From the NCBI GenBank assembly GCA_000708835.1, contig DF237252.1:1-64000 (forward strand): a DNA stretch of 64,000 nucleotides, given 5' to 3'. Of the stretch, positions 13,101-25,500 are shown in pieces. The position numbers were made by a program, and so were the translations under genes. The notes beneath the pieces are model-generated. The model was given only the letters and a program-made list of their open reading frames with translations. It made no database searches and was not told the origin of the DNA. The number at the start of each line of letters is the position of its first letter. The stretch's first letter is position 1. The DNA is from Klebsormidium nitens (lineage: Eukaryota; Streptophyta; Klebsormidiophyceae; Klebsormidiales; Klebsormidiaceae).

Positions 13101-16100
13101 GCTCGGTTTTGTTGCACGTGCAGTTTTCACCCCACTCCTTACAAAGCCGCGTGTCAGAAAAGTTCTGTCATTACTATCCAACAACCTACCGTTAGCCTGT
13201 CGTCTTACTGCGATTTGCCCGCCACTGCACACAAAGCCTCATGTATCAGAACTGGATCGTATTCCGTTCATACCCTTCTCTGATGACATTGGACCGCCTT
13301 TCCGAGGTACTCATTACGCCGTTATCTCCTGCGACGCCCCGGCCACCGCGATCTCGCTCTATGCGCTGTGCAATGGCCTCGAGTTCCAAAATTGAGTGCC
13401 TTATCCCGTCTAATTCCGTTCCGGCCCGGTCTCTTCTGACACGGAGTTCGTCCCCAGGTACTACTCCGCCGTCGTTTCGTGCAACGCCCTCACCTGCACG
13501 GCCGAGCTCTACGCGCAGTGCGATGTCCTCGTGTTCTGAAAATGAGAGCCGTATTCCGTTCCGTCCTGGTCTTTCTGACACCGGAATTGCGTCGCCAGGT
13601 ACTACTACGCCGTCGTTTCCTGTGACGCCCCCGCCACCGCGGCAGCGCTCTACGCGCAGTGCGATGGCCTCCAGTTCCAGATTCGATTGCCTTATTCCGT
13701 TCTGTTCCGTTCCGGTTCGATCTTTTCTGACACCGGACTTTCGTCCCCAGGTACTACTACGCCGTCGTTTCCTGCGACGCCCCCGCCACCGCGGCCGCGC
13801 TCTACGCCCAGTGCGACGGCCTCGAGTTCGAAAAGTCGTCAAACAAGCTCGACCTGCGGTTCGTACCGGATGCTATGAGCTTCGACGAACGTCCGAAACG
13901 AGACACCGCGACGGCCGTACCGTCCGATTACGCGGCGCCCGACTTCGAGACGCGCGCGCTGCAGCACAGCAACGTCAAGCTCACGTGGGACGAGGATGAA
14001 CCCGCGCGGCGCAAGACGCTCCGGCGCAAGTTCGGCAAGGAGGAGGTGAGGCTACTGGAATTACTCAAACTAGAAGTTGCCCGGATTCTTTTGCTTTCAA
14101 GTAGCACTGAGGTTGTGTATGTGCTGCTAATTCGGAGGATTAGATGTTTATTTGAGGGACAATTCCGCCGGTCGACGAACGAACCGTACGAGCAGTGATC
14201 TGGCTGTCTTCGAGAGAGCCCACGGCGTTATGCGTGCCGTTACCTGGATTGATGATGGTCCGAGTCTTATCAAGCAGATCTCGGTTTGTCGCCGTGATCC
14301 TCACCTCATGATTATTGCATCTTGTCACTAGGATGTATGCCTTGTATGCTCAGGTGCGTCTTGGAAAGTCTGATCTCGCGTTTCTGGGGAAGATCTTGGG
14401 GACATCATTGAGATTTTGGTGGCGGTCAAGGGCCGGTCTCGAACCTCGCTTGGCCTGCTCGCATCTGCATGGGGGCCCTTCCTGTCACCCTCGGTTATTC
14501 GCTGTGCTCTTCCGGAAACATCCTGTTCTCAGGAGGAAAGATCTTTGAAAGATTTTCGGGTTGATATGTTTCTCAGGACTGATTCCGTCTTTTCCAGGTT
14601 GACAATATGGACTTCCACGCCTACATGGCTTCGAGCGACAGCGACTCCGACGAAGAAGGCTCAGACGCCGAGCCCAGCGCTGCGGATCGGGGGGGTCAGA
14701 ACGGCAGCGGAGAGGTCCCCCCGGAGGACGACAAGAAGGCGGCGAAACTAGAGAAGCGAGAGAAGGAGCGGGAACGGCTGAGGGCGCTCCTGCTTGGGGA
14801 TGTGATGAAGACGGGAACGAAGGGAGGGGGTGAAGATGGGAGTGAGGATGAGGACGAAGAGATGGAGATTACGTTCAATACGGGGCTGAACGACCTAGGG
14901 GAAAAGCTGGAGCAGAAGAGGAAAGAGAAAGAGCAGCTGGTGGGTCCATCATCTGAGATGCTTCGGGAGAGTTGCATTTGTGTTTGACGACATTCGCGGT
15001 TCTTCTTTCCTTCCCTCTGTGCCATCTCCTTCGCGCGACGCCAGCAGCCGCAAAGAGGAAAGGAGAGCGAGCTTTGTTTTGCATGGTCGCAAATGCGGGT
15101 CGGCTTTCTCTTAAGAGCGAGCGCAGAAGGTCAGGTCGCCTCCTTCCCACCTCGTGTCGATCCTCAGGAAACCATCTCTCTTGTCTTACGTTCTGCCGGA
15201 ACCGGCTTCAGATTGCCGCTGTGCTTCGTTTCTTTGCACAGCAACGAGGTTGAGTGCATTTATCCCGCCAGGTTTTGCTTATCAACGTGTCTGCTTCTCT
15301 CGTCGAGGAAAGATTGGGTCTCCCGCATGAGAACGCATAGATTGTCTGTGTTCTCTTACGTCTTGGACGTTTCCTCTCTCTGTCTTCGGCTATCAAATGT
15401 ATCCTTTCGCGTGTTGGCCTAATTTAGGTATTATAAGGGCCAGGTATGAAAAGCTAACCACCCTGGGACGGGTGGGGTGAGTTTGGGGATTTAGAGTGGG
15501 TACGAGTGCGGAGCGTGTAATCTGTTGGGTCAGGTTTTTAGTAAGCTTTAATGTTATACCTAGCTCTTATTTTACCTAAAAAAGTCCGTCATTCCTTTCG
15601 CCGCCTTTTGCAGAAGAACGAGACCACATGGGAGGCCTACCTCCGGAAGAAGAAGGAGCGGCGGAAGGGCCGGAAGAAGGGCCCGGCAACGGACGGCGGA
15701 GACGAGTCGGACGCCTCCATCGACGACCCAGACGGCTTCTTCCAGCACGACGAGAACCCGTTCGACGACCCCTTCTTCGCGGACGACAAGCCGGCGAATG
15801 GAAAAGCGCCACGTGGCAAGGCTGAAAAGGGCGACAAAAAGACGGAACGAGAACTAGAGCGGGAGAAGAAACGGGAGGAGGCGGAGGCGGCGAAGCGGGA
15901 CGAGGCGCGGCGAAAGGCGGACCTCGAGCTGCTGATGATGGACGACGACCTGGCGTTAGCGGGGCGGTTAGGGGGCGGGTTAGAAGCGAAACCCGCGGGG
16001 TACAATCTGAAGGCGGAGCGGCGGAAGGAGAAAGAAAAGCTAAGGAAGAAGAAGAAGGGGGAGCGAGTGGATGAGGACGCGATTGAAGACGAGCAAGCGG

Positions 16101-16862
16101 CGGAGGGCGCGAAGGTCGACTTCGAGGACCCGCGCTTTGGGGCGCTGTTCTCGTCGCACCACTTTGCGATCGACCCGACAGATCCGCGCTTCAGCAAGTA
16201 AGCGACTTGCTCACTGAGTCGATCCTCGATGCTCGAGAACTGATGCCTGTTAAGGGATGGCCTGTTGCTGACCCTGCAAGCCCCTCTTTCACAATCTGCT
16301 TGTTTGCTCCACATTGGAACTGCTAACCTAGGCAAAGAAAGCGGCGCACCAGTTACTGTATCTCTTACGAAAAACAGGAAGGTGATCAGAACGCAAAAAC
16401 CCGGTCCGTGTCCTTTCTGGACTGCGTCGACGACTTGTTGCGCTCTTAAAATCCTCGGATCCTACTTAGTACTTCAAACGCCCGCATTAGCTCTAAGGAG
16501 ATAATCCGTTTCCGTTCTACCCGTTACTTTGTGTTCGTGGACTTTTTCTTACACACTTGGATGTGTTCGACTTTGCGGGTCGTGCTCAGACCAGCTTTTG
16601 TTCTCTCGTCGTTAGGTCCGCTGGACAAATGGAGGTCCTAGCTGAAAAGCAGCGACGGCGTATGCAAGACCTGCAAAAACAGCGGCAACTTAGTGGCGAC
16701 AACGAAAGAGTGGTGACGGCCGACGAATCCGCTCCAGTTAGGAAGCAGCCAAAGGCGGAGCTCAGCTCCTTGGTCAAGTCGCTGAAGCGGAAGGTGGAAG
16801 CTAAAGCTACAAAGGAGAGCCGAAACAAGGAGACAAAGCGGACGAAAGCGACGCCGTTTTAG
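10126..16862 (+). CDS. ESF1: ESF1 pre-rRNA-processing protein
   Basis: Seven exons (10126-10785, 11638-11721, 12098-12330, 13751-14045, 14598-14939, 15614-16197, 16616-16862) join in frame to 814 residues, near the length of human ESF1. The protein acts in the nucleolus in 18S rRNA maturation within the small-subunit processome (known for the family). Diagnostic parts are the N-terminal DPRF repeats (DPRFAKLHSDPRF), acidic low-complexity stretches, and the core LAIVNLDWEYIR followed by AVDILVMLKSFLPESG and VYPSDFGLERMKEEE. The core continues with YAVVSCDAPATAAALY and SSNKLDLRFVPDAMSF, matching plant ESF1. The NUC153-type motif VDFEDPRFGALFSSHHF and a Lys-rich C-terminus are also present. Intron 3 holds a ladder of partial copies of exon 4, and intron 5 holds a miniature transposable element. 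Identification is firm; exon borders are fixed by phase. Confidence 0.95.
13186..13838 (+). repeat. Tandem partial copies of an ESF1 3' splice site and exon start
   Basis: The end of ESF1 intron 3 plus the first ~80 bases of exon 4 is repeated. Clear copies start at 13307, 13458 and 13599 before the functional exon at 13751 (spacing 151, 141, 152), and a worn copy starts near 13186. The copies at 13458 and 13599 keep an AG acceptor before GTACTAC. The 13458 copy reads in the ESF1 frame to a stop after about 26 codons. The 13599 copy reads on without a stop into the next unit. The 13307 copy carries a one-base insertion and a CCGAG acceptor. A still older remnant may lie around 13116-13165. 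Confidence 0.9.
15421..15567 (-). mobile_element. Miniature inverted-repeat element copy in ESF1 intron 5
   Basis: The core CCTGGGACGGGTGGGG followed by GGATTTAGAGTGGGTACG is the reverse complement of the core of the copies at 27399-27577 and 35942-36128. It is the most diverged of the three, and its terminal repeats are hard to see. It has no coding capacity. Confidence 0.65.
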
Positions 16863-19504
16863 GTGCATGCATATTATTCGAATGCTTGATTTCAATTGGC
16901 ATGCGGTAAGTGACCACGTTTCGGTTGTGTCGTGCGTTCTTTTACCTTGGAACCACTGATATAAGAAGGTTCTTGAAAGAAAGCGAGGGTCTCGGTGCAG
17001 CAGCAGTTGTGGCCATTGATTCATCCTATCAGTCTTCGTGCATTTCTGGCCCTGGCCGGAGTTTGCCGCGTCGAAATTCTCGTGCAGGATGACGCTGCCA
17101 AACGGATCTTGCATGCATGATGCAAAGCCTCGAAAATCTATGCAAAGCACGGGCTAATATGTGATCTAGCTGAAAGAGCCTAGCTCATCTGTCCAAGTAT
17201 CTCAGGCTCAGCCAATCACCATACCGGTAAGCACTGCTTCAAGAGGGCCTGAGCAGCTCAAGACCATTGCATCATGTGACGGTCTGATGTAGTTCACACC
17301 ATGTTGGAAGGTCCGGATAACCTGCCACCGTTGCGGTTACGTTTAGCATCAGTTTATCAGTGAGAATTTGGCAACACTGTGCGCGGGATTTCCATTGAAT
17401 CTGCACTTCGTGCTTTGATGCACATATAAAGGAAGCATGTTTGCTGGCTCATGCCCGGGTGCCAGCCTTTTTAGCCTCACCAGCCGAAGCAAAATGCTTG
17501 GCTCTCAATGATGATAGCTGAAGGGCAAAGAAACTCCTCAAATTGAAGCTATTCAGATACCATTGCTGATGCCAGCAAAACAACCCAAAATATAGTGTCA
17601 TTGAAGCCTATGCAAGTCTCGCTTAGGTCTTGGATGATCCCTCCATGCCTGACAACATGCAATTGAAACGTATCATTCCTACGGTCACTACAGCTGGAGA
17701 AGGGCTGCCTCAAGTACTTCCTCGTGACACGAACGAGAGCTGGCTGCTCGCTGGCTGTGGCTTGTCACCGACAAGAGCAAAACGATCTGAGCAAGAAAGA
17801 ACGAGTCTGAGGACTCATTTTACTCCCTTTCATGCAATGGACAGCCATGGAAGCACGTCAAACTAACCAGCCATGTCGGTCTAAGCAAGCCTGTGATCTG
17901 TGTATGTTTCAGTACAGCCTTGCCTTTGATGAAACCGGAATGGTGATAACAGGTAGTCAGAAGCGGTGAGTTGCGCGTGCAAATTTCAAACCCACAGACT
18001 GGAAAGGTTAGTTCGCTGCAGCCAGCTCTTGTTTGTCGATGTTTAACCGATGTTGAGCGCCAGAGAGTTGGTTGCTGACACCACACACAGCTTGAGAAAG
18101 AGACAACATGCCTGAGCCCATGAGGCTTGGGCAGCGGAAAGTGGTGCATTAATCCAATGACGTCATTTAGAAGCGAATTTGGTGAAGGTAGGGCCCTTGG
18201 GTTAACCGCCGGCGTCCGGCCGAATCCAACTATTTTATCGACGGGTCTGGATTGCCTTACAAAGTCAACGTTGCGGTCTTGACCGTCGATCCGGGATCCC
18301 AACGCTCGGGCCGGAACTTAACATTGGGAGGCCCGCAGATATGTCGCATGATGCCATATATATATGTTGCATGATGCCTCTGACACTTCCTGTCAGGCTC
18401 AAGTTCCGATGGTTTGCAAATTGCAAATCACAAAGCTAGATCATGATGGGTCATTGATCAGTCATGGATGTATGCAAGCTCATGAGATGCATTTGTCTAG
18501 GTATAGCCAGGGTACAGCACATTTCAGGCATGCTGTAACTTATCGTGGATTGTCAGTGTCCGACAGTGGTCACAGCAATTTGTCTCAATACTCATCACCA
18601 GCAATATGATCCATGAGAGCAGTGACTGAGAGAACGGCCCGCCAGGGGTCTGGTGGATCACTTTTCTTCTCTTTGCAACAAGATGATGTAAAAAGCGCTT
18701 CTCCTGCTGTTTTGCAGTCTCCGCGGGGGCCGCAACCTCCATGAACCTGGCATTTCGTAGGACATGATGAACAGCAGGCATGCCTCCACATCTCTCTGCC
18801 CCGGAACTTTTGAAAGGGAGGTCGAAGTTAGATCAGCAGGGCGGTCGAACTGGGATAACTCTCCGCTTGGGGACTTATGGTCCAACGGTGGTCGGAATTA
18901 GGTTAGAAGGGCGAGTCGTATCAAGCTTTCAATCACCGCAAAGTCCAATGGGTGGTCCTGTGCCCCTGCTGGTGTCTTTGAAAGTCTTTGGGGCGCCCAG
19001 CCGGCCAAAGTTGAATCTTGCGTCAGCCCTATGTCTGATGGCACAAGTTTGCTCAGAGCCGCGATTGGAGAGCTCGGAGCTCTGGGGGGGCCAGTCCAGC
19101 GCTTCTCTTTTGATTCTATGGCCCCTGGTCTGAAGGCTCAGCCTGTGACATGTCGAAAGGCTGACCAGCATGTGGCAGGAAAGACGGTAGATGCAATATA
19201 AAGAGGATCTTATCATGCAGGAGTGAAGAGTTGATTGCGTCTGACGTAAGTAGCGGATCGGCCCCAGTCCACCTGCGCTACTATCACCAAGAGAGCATGC
19301 ATAGCTAGTGTTCAAAAAAACTCCAGGGAAACACACAAGGAATCACAAGTGGACATGCTTCAGAGCAATCACAAGCATAGTAGCTGCTTATAGTCGCTAG
19401 GTTCCTTATAGAATGTTTACAAGCAATTAGCGAAGCTCAGCTCAGTCTCACCTCGCTCAACAGTAAAATTCTCAAAGCCTTGCTCAGCAATTAGGCATCT
19501 CAAA
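16863..19504. other. Intergenic spacer, ESF1 to HK1
   Basis: This AT-richer DNA holds the ESF1 3' end and the upstream region of HK1. I see no conserved coding region. A short TATATATAT run lies at about 18355, flanked on both sides by GCATGATGCC. No RNA gene or mobile element was recognised. Confidence 0.5.
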
Positions 19505-22500
19505 ATGGCTTCTGACTATACCCACAATGTGGATGGTCCTAGTCCTCCGGGGGTGCCTAAGAGGGAACGCATCGCGCAAGCGTCGGTGCTGCTGAAGAGG
19601 GAAGCTGATCGCCAGGGATTCGACCATATGGTCTTGATTACAAGGCTGGGGATAATGGTACGCCACCACAACTAATTGCTTCGTTCTTGTTTTGATTCTC
19701 ACTTCAAAGCCGAGTGTGAGATAATACATTATGCTTCTTTTCACGACACCGCTAAGAAGCTGAAACAGCTTGACCCAGATTTCAAAGGCTAGCTGCAGCT
19801 GAATAGAGCAAACACTCTTACCTGATAGGGGCACATTTATCTGTGGGATGAAACAGCTGAACTCCAAGCTCAGCAGCTGGTGACTGGGACTCTGTTCGAG
19901 AATTGTCTTTTCAATATGGTCTAAGCTGCAGCCTCTCCAAAATCTTGGATGCACCTTGAGACTGAAGTGGACAATACGACTAATACTAGTCCGTGTCAGA
20001 CTTTCTTCCTACCTTATTCAGAAGTACATGTACAAAAGTTGCCTTGAAATTTAGGACAAGGTATGGTTTCACAAGGAAGTTGAATCATGCATCTGCCAAG
20101 CGTCCCTTAAGTATGTCTGATACTTGCAGAGCTCACTGATTTTGCATCATTGTAAGCAGCACTCCTGTAGAACGTATCAGTAGCCTTGCTTATGACGAGA
20201 TTGTAGCTCCTATCACTATTGAAAAGCTGGTCAGTCCTTGGTCGAGCGACTCTCTGCCCGGAACTGGATGTAATAGGTTGTTGCTTTACTTTCGCACCAG
20301 TCATCTCTTGGTCCATATGCTTTGGCTGTTTAGCATTTCCAACCCCATCCTTTGCTTCCCATCTCCTCAGGTACTCATGTGTGTATTGGTCGCAGCCATG
20401 GCATTTTCAACCTGGTATCAGATGGATGTTACAGCCCGCCGAAACGTCGAGCAGCTCACTGAAGAGAACCAGGAGCATGCACTTGAGTTTGGGGCAAAGT
20501 CATTCTCAAAGTACCTGAGCGGAACAACGCAGATGGCCAGGCAGATTGCAGAGACCATCATCCTCACCCCACAAGTGCGATCTGCAGATCTGACCAAGTC
20601 CAGCGCACTTGAGCAGATGGTAAGGGTCCACGGCACTACGATTGCTTGCTTTGACTTTGTCGTTCTGAGGTCATTCTCTTGAAACCACATAGATGGAGGC
20701 CATCGAGCAATGCTTGAGGTCAGAGTGACCAACTGAATGTTGGAGGACCTTCAGTCTGATCTCCGATTGATATGCAGTCTCTTGTGGCACTTCAAGCATG
20801 CCAAAGGGCAACAGGTACCGGGCAAAATAGAATGTTTGCAGGAAAAAATACGCGAGGGGAGAACAGCTTCAAAGTGAAAGGATTGAAAACGGTTTTTCGG
20901 AATACTGTATTACGGACTATATTGAACGATGGCTTCAGCATAGCATCTTGTGACAGGCTGCAGCAGGTAGAGCAGTCGTGGCCTCTTCGGTTAGTGAGAA
21001 AAACGCAAGCCCTCCTTTCGATCGAGGGGTTCTCGTCGATGCAGATCATACACTTGTAAGAGGGCGTAGCTTGAGCATGTCCGGTTTCCATTGGCAGACT
21101 CTTGTTCCCTTTTCTGAGTACAACCTTTCTTGAACGCAGTGTCGGTGAGTTGATCTTCAAGTCGGAAAAGTTCAGTCGTCCGACTTGTGAGTCGAGACGA
21201 TGATCAAAGCGTCACTAAGTTGAAATGAATGATTCTGGACCTAAGTTGCAGCAAGCCCGCGCATCAAGCAAATCAAGTTCGGAGCATCAAATGGAAACCG
21301 TTGCAACATCTTGCTCCTGCTTCACTGACACTCAATTTTGATTACACTTGATTGATCTTACCTCTTTTTGGTCTCTGATCTCCAACACTGATCAAACTGG
21401 ACTCCAGATCAAAGCTCCTGTTCATCATGTTTTCCCTCTGCAGGTCTCTCCTATCATCCTGGCGACTCTCAAATCCTCCCCCAGCGCCAGCTTCTGCCGC
21501 TTCCAGACCCCAGACGGCCTCGTCAGCGGCTTCCGTCGCTTTGACGACGGCGCCATCCGGCACTTTTTCGCCAACCAATCGAGCGCACCCCCGAGCAGCT
21601 CTACCGGGTACTCCACCATGCCTTTGTTCATTGTGAATGTGGATCGGTTTGGAAACCCGACTTCCCCGCCCAAGAGTGCACTACCCGGGGACTTCAGAGA
21701 GACTGCACCGTACAAGGAGACGTTGATCACTGGCAAAATGGCCTGGGGCATCGTAGTAAGCGCTCTTGCAACCGTCGTTACGTTTGGCAGCACACATCAC
21801 TTAAAGAGCCAACTTAGTGTCCTGGCCGCTCGGAGATTGCTCTTCAAAGACGCTTCGATGAGTACGGACCAGAGTTTGAGGGCTGAGTGATCGAGCTGCG
21901 GATGCTGCTTACAGAGACTTTTCTTGCCCCAAATGACAAGCAGCCTGTGTTCAGAACGAGCGTCTGAATGACGTCGGCATCTTGTCAGCTTGAGCTTTGC
22001 CAGCCACTCATCCATCTCTGAAACCTGCCGCAGTGGGCCTACAACAGCACCCTCGTCTTTCTGGCTGCGCAAGCGGTCAGAGACCCGGTTAGCAACGTAA
22101 CCCTGGGCGTCGCGCTCGGCACGGCAACCACGGTCACGCTCAGTAACCTGCTCGCGAGCAACCGTCCGCAGCACGCCGGGCTTTTGTACGTCTTCGAAGC
22201 GGAGACCGGAAAGCTGATCTGCAGCTCAGACCTCACCGGACTCTACGGCTCTATGCGCGTCAGTAAGTGTGTCAGCGCGCTCTGATGAGCCCTTAGGATT
22301 TCACCAGATTCTCTTCCTGTAGTGGACTTCGATGTGCGTTCTTTGCCCCGCCTTTCAAGCACCACCGACGGATGTGAGCCTGTAGTACCCTAGGGGCTCT
22401 CAGCCCACCGATTCATTGTCCAGGTTTGCACGAACCTTTGGAAGCAGATGTCGTTTGGATCCCATAACAGAGCCTGCAAGGTCTCACGGACGTGTCTGGC

Positions 22501-25500
22501 GCCCCGGCTCAAAGCGTACACACCCAGAAACGTACCTTCGATGGGACTTGGCCCTTCGAATCAAACACCGCTCCTGCGAAATGGCCCCCACTGAGCAGTA
22601 GAACCACCCAGGGCCCCCGGCCTGGGTTTGCAAGCGCTTTTAAGCTGGCAATTGTTACGTCAGCAGACAGAACCTGTACACGATTGACAAGTTAGGACTG
22701 CCAAGTTAAAAGAGAATGCAACTTTAATCAAGCTTGGGAAACAGGGCGCAAAGTTTTGGCAGCTCTTCAATCGAAAATCCAAGCGCCTTCTGATCAGTCT
22801 TTTTCCCAGGGTCATTCCGGCCCGGCTCCCCAAACTCGAAGCTCCTGAATCGTGTTCGTTCTTGCGTTGCCCGCAGCGTCGGATGACGCCAGCATTCTCG
22901 TGGCCAACGCGTCGAATCCGCTGATGCGCGGTTCCGCGCGCGTTCTTTTCAAGGACGCCGCTACCAAAAGTCTTTCTCAAGTCGGCAACGCAAGCTTCGA
23001 GAGCGTGGACCTAGCGGGGGCCAAGCACTACGTGTCCAGCATAGAGCTGGAGGTCGAAGGGAAGAAACTGGTGAGCTCTTCAGAGAACCCGTTTCACTTA
23101 CTCTCGTGGCCCTGTGAACATTCTGTTCTTCTAGGCCTAGAACTTTGGGCTGGGGCCCTGCCAGGTTCGTGTCCAATTTGAGTGTCAACTCGGATTGAGA
23201 GACAACAGCTCACGCCAACGGCAGTGTTGCGGTGTCAGATCAGGGCATCTTCTGCTCCTTTCAACACAATGAAGTAGTATTGAAAAGGCGCATTCCAGGT
23301 GCCCAAGCGCAAAGCAAGGGACTCTGCTGACTAGCCAAGTCTGGGACCAAAACCTCGCATGAGAAGGAAACGTAGCCTAAAGAGCCTCTGGCCTTTACTT
23401 CTCTTCTACCTCCGCCTTTGTCGGTCATCAGTTTCGCCTTTCCTTCTAGTGTCATAGAAAAGCGCTTTCCTCACTTTCTGCTTCCTTGGATCACGTCTTG
23501 GCAGGCAGGATTCCTGCTAAAGGTTTCAAAATTTATAACCAACGGCAGCTGAGCGCAGTCAAATCGCCAGTCACCTAACATCCTCTGCTAAGCCCTCGAC
23601 TGCCAATCCTTTTCACACTAGTAACTCGATACGCAGTGACTGCTTCCACTCGCGTTCATGTTTCCCTCCAGGTCAGGGTCATTTTCACCTCCCTAACCTG
23701 GTTATCATTAACCTGTGACGTTTTACACCTCTTCAGGTCACGGTGATGGTCATTCCTCGGTCAGTCACCTGGGACGACATCGACAAAACCTCCAGCCGGG
23801 AGCTGATTATCATCAGCGCCATCACGGCCGGGGTTCTCGTCCTGGGTTGCGTGCTAATCGTGCTGCTAACCTGCCGGGTTAGCCGGGAGATGCTCCTCCG
23901 GGCGCAGCTGATCCGCAGTATGCAGCTCAAGGAGCAGGCGGAGAAGGCGTCCGATTATAAGAGCCAGTTCTTGGCGGCCATGAGCCACGACGTGCGGACG
24001 CCCCTCTGCTGCATCATAGGTGAGGCCGGACGTCCAAATGTCGATGTCACAGCGGTTTGCGTGAATCGGGTCCTTCCAAGTTTGGTCCAAGTTCCCATTC
24101 TGCGATCCTGGAAGTTCGATCGCTGTGCACGAACATGGGGAAGGAAGCAACCCCCTGTTCACAATTCTGGGGCGTTCGCGTGGTGATATACGGGCAAAGC
24201 ATTTGGATGGGGTCTAAACGAAGTAAGGCAAAGTTCCATGATACCTATACCGCAATTAGACATGGGATAATCTGACACATATCTGGAGTTTTTCTTGGAA
24301 CTTCTTGCACGGTCGATTGAGGTTTCAACTTCGTGTACTCACGAACTGCTTTCGAACCCGCGGGTGACGAGTTCCACTCAAACGGCTGTATGGGAACCTT
24401 TGTGAACTCGTGGCTTGCCAGCTTTATGGGTCTCTTTGGAACCTGCATCGAAGGCCGGACGTCCGCGACCTCCTCAGATTTTAGGTGCTGGCGCAGGCAC
24501 GGTTGTTAATACAGTATCGGGGAATCTTATGTCTCTGGAGAGAGTGTTTGGAATCTTTTGGCCATCAAGACTCAAAGGAAACGGTTGATCGCATTGGTGA
24601 TCTTGTTTTCGGAGTCTTCCCTTCGTTCCGAGAGTGTCGCATCTAGGTGTTACAAGCCAAAGCTATCACAGACCCTGTTTGCAGGGATCTTAGCCTTTTC
24701 CTTCGAGCTCCGTAGCTTTCAGCTTCGTAAATTGCTTCTTGGCCCCATTGCTCATTGCAAGAGCCTCTCTCTTGATTGCACCGCAAACAGCGCTGCCATA
24801 CCCGAGGAAAGTTGCAACGCCTTTTACACTCAGTACTTGAAAAACTCCTCTTGACGCACCTCACGTGTATTTTACATTCTTTCAGGCTTGCTGGAGGTGC
24901 TGCTGGGCGACAGTCGGTTGCACATCGAGCAGCGCAGCAGCCTGAAGCAGGTCCGGCTCTGTGCGCTGCAGCTGCTGGACCTCCTCAAGTCCATCCTCGA
25001 CCTGTCCAAGGTGAGCTGCGCTCTGCGGATGCTTGTATCCAGTTGTTGACGCCGGTACGATTGGAAAAACAGAGCTGTCAAAAGGTTTACGTTTAAAAAC
25101 AACCCGAGATCGTTTTGAAGCAAGATACGCGTAGTCTGCTTCTACCAGCACATGCCTCCTTTGCGGCATTGAAACTCGAACGAGTCAATACGCTGGGCCC
25201 CGTTTTTCAGACGTGAACTCATGAGCGATTGTGGCAAACGGGCTTTCCATGAAAGGCTGCAGCGGTACATAATGCTCGATTTCCCGGTCAGCTAAGATTG
25301 GGGGCCTGCGCTTACCTGCGGACGCTGACGTTGTCTGACGTGGACGTTCAGGTGGAGTCCGGCAAGCTGACGTTGGAGCCCGGCCCGTTTGATTTGGGCC
25401 AGGAGCTGGAGGCGCTGGTGGACATGTTCGCGGTGCAGTGCGCCAAAAAGAACGTCGCTCTAGTTCTCGACCTGGACGACTGCCTGCCGCGCAAGGTCGT

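Noticed and set aside
25296-25351. Conserved LRTLTL-DVD reading before exon 8 in both kinases
   Set aside because: Joining LDLSK directly to VESGKL gives the usual histidine kinase sequence. Intron conservation between paralogues explains the similarity.
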